In this document: piece by piece, positions 24,127-32,607 of the stretch
Position numbering within the stretch: the stretch's first letter is position 1
Layout of the letters: each line of letters starts with the position of its first letter
Source of the DNA: a virus
Strand: one strand, 5' to 3'
DNA: 42,992 nt
IMG/VR virus record: IMGVR_UViG_3300010430_000134
Coordinates: 1 to 42,992 of that record
The notes under the pieces: model-generated
What the model saw: the letters and a program-made list of their open reading frames with translations, nothing else
Told to the model about the DNA's origin: nothing
The model's database searches: none
Program-made: the position numbers and the translations under genes

Positions 24127-25224
24127 ATGGCGCACGTCTACGCAGATCGCGTCCGCGAGCAGTCCGCGACGGTGGGGATGGGCACCCTCGCACTCGCAGG
24201 AGCTGTCGCTGGCCACCAGACCTTCCTGAACGGGGTCGGTAACGCCAACACGACCTACTACTCGATCCTGGACGACACCACCAGCGAGTGGGAAGTCGGG
24301 CTCGGGACCGTCGGGGTCGGCACCCTCTCCAGGGACGCTGTGCTGGCCAGCTCGAACGCGAACGCACTCGTGAACTTGCAGCCTGGCACCAAGACGGTTG
24401 ACGCTGTCGCGGCCAGTGCCTTCTTCACAGGCGCGCTGACGAACGCCCTCCACAACGCCACCGATCACACGGGCATCATGGGCGTGCTCTCCGTCGAAGA
24501 CTTCGACACGGCGGACCACGACGGCACCGACCACACCAACGCACCCTGGAACCTGCTGGATTCGCCGACGCACGACGGGATCGACCATACCGCGCCGCCC
24601 TTTAGCTTGGTCTCGCAGGCAGCCCACGACCTCGCGCTTCACACTGGGCTCGGGCTCTACGACGCGGTTGCGCATGACGCGGTCGATCACACGGCCGGAC
24701 CGTTCAATCTGCTCGACCAAACGGCGCACGACGCGCTCGATCACTCGAACGTGCCGGGAATCACGCGCACCACTATCCACCAGAGCAATCCGGCGCATGT
24801 GCTTGGCGGCGGAGGCCCGGTCCCCTACAACCTCCTCATTCCTGCTGGCACCCTGACCGTGGACGGGGACGAGCTGCGCATCACCTATGTCCTTGAGATC
24901 CCAGGTGGCGGTTCGCACGTCCACAACGTCTCGTTCGGCGGGGCTGGGCTCATCTACGCCGTCACCATAGTCGGGTCCACCGTGCTAATGGAAGTGACGA
25001 TGCGGTTCGTTCGGACCGCTGCGGGCACTTCGATCTTCTACGGCCGCGACTCGGGGGAGGTCGGGACGGGGACAACCCCGACCGGGCTCGTTCCTCGTGG
25101 TACCCACAACATAGCGCTCGCAACGGCCTGGGGCGGACCGCTCACCTACTCCATGAACTCAGGCAGCTTCACGACTGTGATCCTTCGTGCGATCCGGGCC
25201 GAGAAGTTTGAGCAGGTTCCCTAA
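24127..25224 (+). CDS. Tail fibre protein with DHT repeats
   Basis: 365 residues. The N-terminal ~105 residues are a known phage fibre head: YADRVREQSATVGMGTLALAG, VGNANTTYYSIL, WEVGLGTV, TLSRDAVLASSNANALVNLQ and PGTKTVDAVA. Residues ~109-210 hold six units with DHT or HDxxDH cores (TDHTGIMGV, DHDGTDHTNAP, HDGIDHTAPP, AHDAVDHTAGP, AHDALDHSNVP). The last ~130 residues look like a beta-rich tip domain (TLTVDGDELRITYVLEI). The head domain usually fixes a fibre to the baseplate. It sits between the FDH-repeat protein and the collagen fibres. Confidence 0.75.
   Translation: MAHVYADRVREQSATVGMGTLALAGAVAGHQTFLNGVGNANTTYYSILDDTTSEWEVGLGTVGVGTLSRDAVLASSNANALVNLQPGTKTVDAVAASAFFTGALTNALHNATDHTGIMGVLSVEDFDTADHDGTDHTNAPWNLLDSPTHDGIDHTAPPFSLVSQAAHDLALHTGLGLYDAVAHDAVDHTAGPFNLLDQTAHDALDHSNVPGITRTTIHQSNPAHVLGGGGPVPYNLLIPAGTLTVDGDELRITYVLEIPGGGSHVHNVSFGGAGLIYAVTIVGSTVLMEVTMRFVRTAAGTSIFYGRDSGEVGTGTTPTGLVPRGTHNIALATAWGGPLTYSMNSGSFTTVILRAIRAEKFEQVP
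24463..24756 (+). repeat. In-gene imperfect repeat, DHT/HDxxDH units
   Basis: Six imperfect units of about 17-18 codons, residues ~113-210 of the fibre protein, each with a DH pair and often a following (A/G)PxxL. Similar HDxxDHTG units occur in fibre proteins of other phages. Confidence 0.65.
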
Positions 25225-25226
25225 GC

Positions 25227-27245
25227 ATGGCGATTTCAGGAGCCCCAATCAGTGGAGCCCCTATTGGAGGCTCCAGCCCGGCCGGGGGTGGAGGCGGCGG
25301 GCCCGTGTCGCCCCCCGAGCTGGCCCCCCTCGCGGCCTTCAACGATCTGGAGATCAAGTATCGCTACGGCGAGAGCTACATCGGCGAGGCGACGAACACC
25401 GCCTTCCTCGGCACCCCGCGCGGCGTCTACTTAGGGTTCGTCCCCACCCTGGAGAACTTCGTCCTCACGCTCTCCCCGGACCCGGACTACGGGGTCTCAG
25501 CGCTGCGCGCTACGTCCCTCCTGGACCCCCTTCGATCGGCGGACATCTTTTTCAAGGAGGACATCGTCCTCGACTTCACCGGTCACGTCGGCGGGTTTCC
25601 GATTTACGTCTACGCGGAGATCGACCAGGTGCTGGGGGCGGCCCCGAACGTAGCGCGGATCCTCACGGCAGGCGGGCTCCCCTCCGGCCCCACCCAGATT
25701 CTCATTTGCACCCTCCCCGATGCGGTCACCGTGTCCTTCGACGACCCGACCAACCGGGCAACCCCTTACGCCCACGCCAGCGCTCCGCTCGGCTTCGGGT
25801 TTATGAAGGACTCGGCGCTCCCCCAGCTCCTGGAGGCCCTCGACCTTGTCCTGGAGGTCCAGGCAGCTCGGGAAGACCTCACCGGCACCATTCAGCCGGA
25901 TCTCAGCTCCCGCCTCGCGGCCGACGGAGCTGGTCAGGCCATGGCCGACCGCCTCGCCAAGTCGATCCGCACGGTCCAGAGCCTCGACTTCGTCACCACG
26001 GGTGGTACCTCCGAGAACGTGTCCGAGTCCTTCGGCAACCGGGCCCGGATCGTGAACACGCTCGACCCCCAGTTGACCATCGCCCCGTTCGGCGGCGAGG
26101 AGCTGGTCGGCGCGATCTGCGACGGCACTCTGCCGGACGTCGTCCCCGCTGGTGCAGTCTCCGACGGTGACCGCAACGTCTGCGTCCTGGTCGATTCGAC
26201 GACCGGCGCTCGGATCATGGACGGCGTTGACCCTGTGTTCGCCCGCCTGATCTGCGACGAGGTCGTGCTCCCTCTTGCCTGGGGGCTGGATTTCACGATC
26301 GCCTCGACGACCGTGAACGGCACCACGACGGACTTCACCGACGGCACGGTCGTGGTCGGTGACATCATCGAAGACAACCTCAGCAACTTCTACCGGGTGG
26401 ACTCGATCGGCGGCGCGCTCGTCCTCGATCTGGACGTTTCCACCCCCGCCGTGGCTACGTCGTCTGCGAACGAGAAGCTGCGACGCCGGTTCACCCTGGA
26501 GTTCTTCAAGTCGGACGGGGTCGGAGGGGAACAGGCTGTGTCCCTGGCCGCCGCCCTGAACGTCCGCTTCTACTTCCCCCAGTGGCAGGACGACGGTACT
26601 GGGTTCTACGACGCCTGGCCCACCCTGCACCAGCACGGCGAGTCGGAGCCGGTCCCGGTCGCTACGGCGGCGATCGAAGGCCGGGCCCGCCTGGCTATCG
26701 ACACTGCGCTGGGCGGGGCGCTCTACAACGCCCAGGACAACTTCAGCCCAGTCTCCACCACGCGCAACTGGCACACGATCGACTGGATGAACGCTGGTGC
26801 AGCTCTGTCTCCGTCGCCCGGTGTCCTCGACGTGAACCAGCGCGGGCCGGACGGCGACCCGGGCCCCACTGGCGGAGGCCCCGGCTCTCCCCCTGCTCCT
26901 GGTCTCCAAGGTGATCCGGGGGTTGGGATCACGGAGCGGCAACTCTTCCTCAAGAGCCCTGACGCGGATCACCTAGCGCTCGGGCCGGGAGCGACTTACT
27001 CCTGGCAGGGTGGCGGCGGCTTCGGCGGGTCGAACTTCCTCGGGTTCACGAACGAGGTCATATTCGCGACGGGAGGGCTCGCAGCCTCCGAGCACAACGC
27101 TCCCCTGGTGGACCCCAACGATCACTTCATCATCGAAGACATCTCCTTCCTGGGGATCGACCAGGTCGAAATGGACATGCGCGTCCCGTCGGGCGGGTCT
27201 CCGGTGGGAATCTTCGCCTTCTTCATCAACGCGGGAGGTTACTGA
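25227..27245 (+). CDS. Collagen-like fibre protein A
   Basis: 672 residues. After a Gly/Pro/Ser-rich N-terminus (residues 1-35), a ~500-residue region is shared with the two next proteins: PRGVYLGFVP, IVLDFTGHVGGFPIYVY, RNVCVLVDSTTGARIMDG, RRRFTLEFF and NWHTIDW. Residues 540-567 are an interrupted collagen-like stretch (GPDGDPGPT, then GLQGDPGVG), followed by a ~105-residue tip (FLKSPDADHLALGPG... FFINAGGY). The layout of anchor, collagen rod and knob is that of a trimeric fibre. It is the first of three tandem paralogues and overlaps the next by 1 base. Confidence 0.75.
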   Translation: MAISGAPISGAPIGGSSPAGGGGGGPVSPPELAPLAAFNDLEIKYRYGESYIGEATNTAFLGTPRGVYLGFVPTLENFVLTLSPDPDYGVSALRATSLLDPLRSADIFFKEDIVLDFTGHVGGFPIYVYAEIDQVLGAAPNVARILTAGGLPSGPTQILICTLPDAVTVSFDDPTNRATPYAHASAPLGFGFMKDSALPQLLEALDLVLEVQAAREDLTGTIQPDLSSRLAADGAGQAMADRLAKSIRTVQSLDFVTTGGTSENVSESFGNRARIVNTLDPQLTIAPFGGEELVGAICDGTLPDVVPAGAVSDGDRNVCVLVDSTTGARIMDGVDPVFARLICDEVVLPLAWGLDFTIASTTVNGTTTDFTDGTVVVGDIIEDNLSNFYRVDSIGGALVLDLDVSTPAVATSSANEKLRRRFTLEFFKSDGVGGEQAVSLAAALNVRFYFPQWQDDGTGFYDAWPTLHQHGESEPVPVATAAIEGRARLAIDTALGGALYNAQDNFSPVSTTRNWHTIDWMNAGAALSPSPGVLDVNQRGPDGDPGPTGGGPGSPPAPGLQGDPGVGITERQLFLKSPDADHLALGPGATYSWQGGGGFGGSNFLGFTNEVIFATGGLAASEHNAPLVDPNDHFIIEDISFLGIDQVEMDMRVPSGGSPVGIFAFFINAGGY

Positions 27246-29113
27246 TGGCCCAATTCCCCGTTGAGGTTTTCACCCACGACCAAGCACTCCTTGGCCACAA
27301 CGACCGCTACAAGAGCGCTCTGCTCAACCGCAAGAACGCAGTCTGGCCCAAGGGCGTCTACATCGGGTTCGACCCCGTCGTCGCCGACCCGCTTATCACA
27401 CTCGACCCGGACGCCACCGAATCCATCTCGGTCATTCACGTCCCGTCCTCGGACGATGTGGGCGCGCTCACTATCGCCGTGGACCGGACGCTCACCTTGG
27501 ACTTCACCGGGGTGCTTCCCGGGGACTTCCCTGTCCACGTCTTGGCCCGCGCCACCTACACGGACGCCCCTGACACCCCGACCACGGCAGAGGTGTTCAC
27601 CAGGTCGGCGGGGGTTGTAGCGGCCGACGAGGTGCTGATCTGCGTCGTGGACGGGCCCGTCGGGTCGCTGACCGTGGACGTTACGCCGAGCCTCGCCCGC
27701 CAGACGCCCCTTGCCTTCGCGGACACCAGCTACGGGTTCATGCCCACCGGTTCGATCGAGGATCTCCAAGCTGCTGCTGACGCTGTCAACGAGGTGATCG
27801 CCTCCCGTCTTGGTCTTGACGGGGTTACTTACCCTTCGCTCAAGGAGCGGCTTGACGCGGACTACGGTGCCACGAACATGGCCACCCGCCTCGCGCGTGT
27901 GTTGCGCGTGATCCGTGGCAACAGCTTCACGATCCCGGCTGCTACGACGACTACGACGCTGATCGGCGGGTCGCTCTCGGAAGCGAACCGTGACTACCTG
28001 CCCGCCCGGACCTTCGACGGCCTCGGGTCTGAGACGGCGGACGGAGCTGTGGCCGGGCCCAATGACGCGCAGCGCAACGTGCTCCTCCTCGTCAACGCGC
28101 TGACCGGCAACAAGGCGGTCACGAACGACACGGACCGCACGATCGTGTTTGCGCGGTTGACCGGTCCGGTCATGACCTTGCTGACAGGGACGGTTGCCTA
28201 CCAGAACGCCCAGGTGGCCGTTTCTGGCTCCGGCACCCAGTTCACCGCCGAGCTGGTGGAAGGCGACCTGATCGAGGGCGTGGACGGCCTGTTCTACGAG
28301 ATCCAGACGATCGCCGACGACGAGACCATGACCCTGCGCAACGGCTACATCGGTGCCACGGCGCAATCGGATGGGAGATCGTCCCGCCGCTGGCAACTCG
28401 AACTCTTCACACTCTCGGGCGGGGTGGAAGTCACTGCTTCCTTCGACGCCGACACGACCGTGATCCCCTATCTCCCGGTGTTCGTCGATCGCTCCGTCTC
28501 CGTTGCAGATTGGGCGCTCCCGCACCACACGCCTGCTGAGCGTCCTCCCCTTCCCAGCGCTACGACCACCGACGCCGGGCGGGCGTTGCTCGGGACCACG
28601 GGCGCTCGTGTGGGGGCGGTGTTTATCCAGCACCTCGGGGCCCCAGTCGCTGGCTCCCCGTTCCACACGATCAACTTCGTGGACGGCAACGGCCAAGTGA
28701 TCGAAGACCCGCTCAACGCGGGCGAGCTGGACGTGGGCGAGATCGGGATTGCTGGGGCCGATGGCGGGCCGGGGCCCCAAGGCGGGCCAGGGCCGCCCGG
28801 CGACCCCGGACCCGGGTTCACCGAGAAGACCGCCTTCATCGCAGGCTCACTCGTTACCGTGACTGGCGGTGCCGGGTCTGTGGCCATCTCCTACTCGGAA
28901 GCTATGGGCCACACGGTGCGCTACGCTTCAGGGGGGTTCGCCAACATCCAGGCGGCGGCTGGCTCTTTCGGCTGGGTGTTTTCGACCGACTACGCAGAGA
29001 TCACAGGTATCACGATAGCGGGCAACCTGGTTCAGATCAGCGGCAACGTCACCTCGGGCGGTGGCGGCAACGGCGTGTCGGCTCAGGTGTTCGCCAGCTC
29101 AGCGGGGGACTAA
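27245..29113 (+). CDS. Collagen-like fibre protein B
   Basis: 622 residues; GGGAGG precedes the ATG in TGATG. Same body as its neighbours: PKGVYIGFDP, LTLDFTGVLPGDFPVHVL, RNVLLLVNALTGN, RRWQLELF and FHTINF. Residues 504-524 are seven uninterrupted Gly-X-Y triplets: GAD, GGP, GPQ, GGP, GPP, GDP, GPG. Four have Pro in the Y position, the position hydroxylated in collagens. A 98-residue tip follows (TEKTAFIAGSLVTV, VRYASGGFANIQ). It is the cleanest collagen rod of the set, and a prolyl-hydroxylase-like gene lies 2.6 kb downstream of its end. Confidence 0.8.
   Translation: MAQFPVEVFTHDQALLGHNDRYKSALLNRKNAVWPKGVYIGFDPVVADPLITLDPDATESISVIHVPSSDDVGALTIAVDRTLTLDFTGVLPGDFPVHVLARATYTDAPDTPTTAEVFTRSAGVVAADEVLICVVDGPVGSLTVDVTPSLARQTPLAFADTSYGFMPTGSIEDLQAAADAVNEVIASRLGLDGVTYPSLKERLDADYGATNMATRLARVLRVIRGNSFTIPAATTTTTLIGGSLSEANRDYLPARTFDGLGSETADGAVAGPNDAQRNVLLLVNALTGNKAVTNDTDRTIVFARLTGPVMTLLTGTVAYQNAQVAVSGSGTQFTAELVEGDLIEGVDGLFYEIQTIADDETMTLRNGYIGATAQSDGRSSRRWQLELFTLSGGVEVTASFDADTTVIPYLPVFVDRSVSVADWALPHHTPAERPPLPSATTTDAGRALLGTTGARVGAVFIQHLGAPVAGSPFHTINFVDGNGQVIEDPLNAGELDVGEIGIAGADGGPGPQGGPGPPGDPGPGFTEKTAFIAGSLVTVTGGAGSVAISYSEAMGHTVRYASGGFANIQAAAGSFGWVFSTDYAEITGITIAGNLVQISGNVTSGGGGNGVSAQVFASSAGD
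28754..28816 (+). repeat. Collagen-like Gly-X-Y segment, seven perfect triplets
   Basis: Codons 504-524 of fibre B encode seven Gly-X-Y triplets with Pro at position Y in four. Shorter, interrupted versions occur in fibre A (26844-26927) and fibre C (30629-30700). Confidence 0.8.
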
Positions 29114-31012
29114 ATGGCTACCTTCCCCTCGGTCACCCTCGCCAAAGAGTTCGTCAAGGTCCGGTTCCTAGAGCCGAACGCGGCGGAGGGGATCAACCAG
29201 CGTCACCTCCTGATGCCGCGCGGCGTCCTCCTCGGGTTCACTCCCTTCGTGAACCCGGCGGACCTCGTCCTCCAGCTCCTGCCGGACGTGTTCCAGAACT
29301 TCAGCATGTTGAAGTGCGGCTCGACGAGCGAGCGCATGCACATCGACATCTTCTCGGCGGACCCGATCCTCCTCGACTTCACGGGGCACGCGCAGTACCC
29401 CGTCTACGTCCTCGCGACCGCCGACTACCAGGATGGCAAGGCGACCAACGGACGGATCTTCACCCGCACTACGCCCCCGACGGGCGTCAACGAGATCATG
29501 CTTTGCCGAGTTCGACGGACCGGCGACGACCTCGAAGTGGACGTCGATGTTCCGACCTACCGGCAACCGCCAGTCGCTTTTACCGGCCAGCCTTACGGAT
29601 TCATGCCGGGCGGATCCGTAAGCGACCTGGCCTCCGTGGCGACCACCGTGGCCGAGATCGCGGCTGCGCGCGTGGATCTGACCACCACGCTCCAGCCCAC
29701 ACTCCAGGATCGCCTGGCCGCCGACATGGACGGCGCGGCCATGGCCTCTCGACTGGGGCTGATTCCGTCCCAGCTCCTCTCGAACATCTACACGGTGGAC
29801 TCGGCCGCGTCCCAGGTCAACGTGTCCGGCTCCTTCGCGGGCACCAGCCGTGTGTTCGCCCCCAACCTCACGACGATCGACGCGGGCGGCAACGAGACAG
29901 CCCCAGGCGTGGTCACCACTCCACCCCGCAATCTCTGCTACGTGGTGGACGCCGACACCGGCTTACGCCTGGTGGACACCGAGTCCCCCTCCGTTGAGGA
30001 GCCCACGCTCGATCCGGTGTTTGGCCGACTCACCTACAGCACGGGCGCGGTCACGGGCACGATCATCTTCACGAACGCCCAGACGGAGGTCACGTCGCCC
30101 AACAACGCCTTCGCCTCGCTTCAGGAAGGGGACATCGTCCTATCACATGCCTCTGACATCGACCCGGCCACGGGCCAGGTGCGGTGGTATGAGGTGCGAA
30201 CGATCAACTCGCCCACCAGCGCGGAGCTGGCGACGGAGTTCGAGGGCGGCGGCACCGGCGGGGCGCTCAGCGTGGTCAACACGACGTGGCGGCGGTTCCT
30301 GCTTGACCTGTTCTCTCCCGCAGGGGCCTTCTCTGTTCCGTCGGACACCCAGGTCCAGTTCACTTGCCCGGTCTTCTACGCCACCGACCAGGCTGTCTGG
30401 GACGGGGCCATGTATCTCAAGCGGGTAGGGGAGGCACCCCCCGTTCCCGACGCTGAGGTGAACCTCGCGGGCAAGATCACGCTCGTGCAGATCGGCTCGC
30501 TCGCTGGAGCGCTGCGGAACGCCAAGTCGAATGGGTCTCCAGTGGGGACCAACTTCCACACGATCAACTTCACCCAGCCAGGCACCGTCGTGCAGTCCAG
30601 CCCAGGGGTGGTCGATGTCCAAATCCCCGGGGCGGTCGGGCCCACCGGAGCCCCCGACGGAGCAGGGCCACCCGGAGTGGGAGGCATCAACGGGCCCGCC
30701 TACAGTACGTGCAACCCGTTCTCAGACGACACGCTGAAGGGCGGCGTGGCCACCGGGAACGTGGCTATCTCCTTTCAAGAGGACTTCAGCCTCTTGAGCC
30801 CCGCGATCAACACGGCGGTGCAAATGGCGAGTGGCGGGTTCAGCTACATGAGCATGCTCGCCCAGTTTGGGGGTAGTAACTGTCGAGCTGAAATCAACAA
30901 CATCCAGATTCAGACCCCAAACCTCACGAGTGCCCAGCTCGACGCCTTCTTGTCCCAGAACGGCGGCGCGAACACTTACGAGGTCAAGGTATTCTTGGGG
31001 GCTGCGGAGTAG
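29114..31012 (+). CDS. Collagen-like fibre protein C
   Basis: 632 residues; starts directly after the previous stop (TAA ATG). Shared body: PRGVLLGFTP, ILLDFTGHAQYPVYVLA, RNLCYVVDADTGLRLVD, RRFLLDLF, FHTINF and SSPGVVDVQ. Residues 506-529 are collagen-like with one break: GAV GPT GAP, then DGA, then GPP GVG GIN GPA. The 103-residue tip (STCNPFSDDTLKGG... YEVKVFLGAAE) differs from those of A and B and has two Cys residues. The three genes probably give alternative or hetero-trimeric fibres with different binding tips. Confidence 0.75.
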   Translation: MATFPSVTLAKEFVKVRFLEPNAAEGINQRHLLMPRGVLLGFTPFVNPADLVLQLLPDVFQNFSMLKCGSTSERMHIDIFSADPILLDFTGHAQYPVYVLATADYQDGKATNGRIFTRTTPPTGVNEIMLCRVRRTGDDLEVDVDVPTYRQPPVAFTGQPYGFMPGGSVSDLASVATTVAEIAAARVDLTTTLQPTLQDRLAADMDGAAMASRLGLIPSQLLSNIYTVDSAASQVNVSGSFAGTSRVFAPNLTTIDAGGNETAPGVVTTPPRNLCYVVDADTGLRLVDTESPSVEEPTLDPVFGRLTYSTGAVTGTIIFTNAQTEVTSPNNAFASLQEGDIVLSHASDIDPATGQVRWYEVRTINSPTSAELATEFEGGGTGGALSVVNTTWRRFLLDLFSPAGAFSVPSDTQVQFTCPVFYATDQAVWDGAMYLKRVGEAPPVPDAEVNLAGKITLVQIGSLAGALRNAKSNGSPVGTNFHTINFTQPGTVVQSSPGVVDVQIPGAVGPTGAPDGAGPPGVGGINGPAYSTCNPFSDDTLKGGVATGNVAISFQEDFSLLSPAINTAVQMASGGFSYMSMLAQFGGSNCRAEINNIQIQTPNLTSAQLDAFLSQNGGANTYEVKVFLGAAE

Positions 31013-31015
31013 GGC

Positions 31016-31675
31016 ATGAAGAACTGGTACGGCTATCAAGCGGACGGGAAAGTCGTGTCCATCGAAATGCACGGCTACGGCTGGGCGGACGACGCCGACT
31101 GGAACAATCCGCTCTGCCCCGCTGGCGGGGAGGACTGCGGCAACGACGAGTGCAAGTTCTGCCAGGGGACTGGGGTGGACAAGCGAGTCGCCACCCCTGC
31201 GCGGGCCCGACGCCTAGCGGATGGGATCATCGGCTGGGCCGCCTTCGACTGCCCATGTCCCGGCGAGCAGCGTGTGTGCGAGTGCCACAACAGCAAGATC
31301 GCCTTCTGGCACGTCAACCCGGAGACCAAGGAGTGGGTGGAGAAGCCGCAGTCCAGGATCTGGATTAACGGGGCAGAGCAGCCCGACGTGCTGCGCCTTG
31401 AGGATCGCCAGCTCCGTAGCATCGACGTGCCCTACAGCTCCACGATCAAGTTCAAGATCGTAGGCCCGGACATCCCCGACGGCGGGAAGATCGAGGTGGG
31501 GACCAGTGGCCTTGACCAGCTCTACGAGGAGGTGAGCTGGGAGATGGAGGTCACCGGCGGGACGACCGCGGAGATCGACCTGACCGCTCCACAGATCGGG
31601 GCTGTGTCCATGCTCACGATCCACGGCAAGTGGGCTCGCCCGCAGGCCCTCGTCATTCGAGGCGTGCTCCCTTGA
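31016..31675 (+). CDS. Cys-rich protein with DnaJ-type CxxCxGxG motif
   Basis: 219 residues. Eight cysteines lie in two clusters: C34, C41, C46, C49 with CKFCQGTG (the CxxCxGxG zinc-finger motif of DnaJ), and C79, C81, C88, C90 (CPCPGEQRVCECH). The C-terminal ~110 residues are beta-rich (RIWINGAEQPD, TIKFKIVGPDIPDGG, EMEVTGG) and look like a structural or Ig-type domain. It lies between fibre C and the oxygenase, so a zinc-bound chaperone for fibre folding or a small virion part are both possible. The known DnaJ finger binds unfolded substrate; the J domain is absent here. Function is inferred. Confidence 0.65.
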   Translation: MKNWYGYQADGKVVSIEMHGYGWADDADWNNPLCPAGGEDCGNDECKFCQGTGVDKRVATPARARRLADGIIGWAAFDCPCPGEQRVCECHNSKIAFWHVNPETKEWVEKPQSRIWINGAEQPDVLRLEDRQLRSIDVPYSSTIKFKIVGPDIPDGGKIEVGTSGLDQLYEEVSWEMEVTGGTTAEIDLTAPQIGAVSMLTIHGKWARPQALVIRGVLP

Positions 31676-32289
31676 GCGAGGTGATCGTCCTTGGCGCGCT
31701 TCCGAGCCAGGTCGAGTGCGAGCAGTTCCACGACGACGTGTTCCTCTACCGGGCGGTTGTTCCCTGGGGCCAGGATCTAATCGACGAGGCGGAGCGGGCT
31801 CTGCTCTGGAACCGGTCCAGCCAGGTCAACGCCTACGGCAAGTCGTCGTTCAAGACCGAGAACCGCTCCTCGTGCAGCACCATGATCTCGAAGTCGGCGT
31901 GCTCCATCTGGTGGCCCTTCGAGCAGCAGCTCCTCACGGCCTTCCACTCCTGCATCAGAGACTACGTCGGCCGTAACTCCTTCCTCCAGGTCAACAAGAC
32001 GTCGCCCTTCGAGTTGCTGCGCTACAAGCCCGGCCAGCGCTTCGGGCACCACATCGACGCGGTCGCGGGCCGACATGAGGGTCTCCGCCAACTTTCCTGC
32101 CTGCTGTTCGTGAACGACGAATATGAGGGAGGAGAGCTTGACCTTCCTCGCCAATCCCTGAGAATCAAAGGCCGAGCTGGGGACATCCTTTTGTTCCCCA
32201 GCAACTTCTGCTTCCCGCACGCCAGCCTGCCTGTCTTGTCGGGGACCAAGTACGCGGTCGTCTCCTGGGCGGTCGCACTGGCGGGATAG
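31672..32289 (+). CDS. 2-oxoglutarate/Fe(II) oxygenase, prolyl-4-hydroxylase-like
   Basis: 205 residues from a TTG start in TTGA, coupled to the previous stop; GTG at 31681 is the alternative. The double-stranded beta-helix core shows LLRYKPGQRFGHHIDA, RQLSCLLFVNDEYEGGELDL, IKGRAGDILLFPS and GTKYAVVSW. The iron triad is H127-x-D129 and H183; K193, exactly ten residues after H183, would bind 2-oxoglutarate as in collagen prolyl-4-hydroxylases. The family uses O2 and 2-oxoglutarate to hydroxylate prolines. It follows three collagen-like fibres, which are natural candidate substrates. Other substrates (host protein, nucleic acid) are not excluded. Fold and active site are confident; substrate is inference. 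Confidence 0.9.
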   Translation: MSEVIVLGALPSQVECEQFHDDVFLYRAVVPWGQDLIDEAERALLWNRSSQVNAYGKSSFKTENRSSCSTMISKSACSIWWPFEQQLLTAFHSCIRDYVGRNSFLQVNKTSPFELLRYKPGQRFGHHIDAVAGRHEGLRQLSCLLFVNDEYEGGELDLPRQSLRIKGRAGDILLFPSNFCFPHASLPVLSGTKYAVVSWAVALAG

Positions 32290-32298
32290 GAGACCCAC

Positions 32299-32607
32299 AT
32301 GGTGAAGCGCATGTTCTGCGCAGTTTTGGTCGTGGCCCTCTCGGGCTGCTGCGTGGCGACGAACGAGGACTACCTCGACGAGGTCCACAAGCACCTCGTG
32401 GAGAACGTCCGGCCCAACTACGCGGAGGCGCTCCAAGAGGCGCGCACCCCCGACGGGAAGCCGCTCTACCTGGAGGTCTACAAAGACACCCAGCTCGGGG
32501 TCGTGGACCAAATGATCTTCGGGATCGACCGCGTCATGGAGCGGGAGCAGGCCGTGCTGGAGCCCGCGCCCTGGGCTCCTGCGACCCCCGCTGGCGGTGA
32601 CGAATGA
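32299..32607 (+). CDS. Predicted lipoprotein
   Basis: 102 residues. MVKRMFCAVLVVA is a short signal peptide and L14-S15-G16-C17 a lipobox, so the mature protein (86 residues) would be lipid-anchored at C17. The mature part is helical and acidic (NEDYLDEVHKHLVENV). GGAG precedes the ATG. Phage lipoproteins include outer spanins and superinfection-exclusion proteins; there is no typical inner spanin partner next to it, so neither is certain. It overlaps the next start by 4 bases. The lipobox favours an outer-membrane host, though Gram-positive lipoproteins also exist. Confidence 0.7.
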   Translation: MVKRMFCAVLVVALSGCCVATNEDYLDEVHKHLVENVRPNYAEALQEARTPDGKPLYLEVYKDTQLGVVDQMIFGIDRVMEREQAVLEPAPWAPATPAGGDE

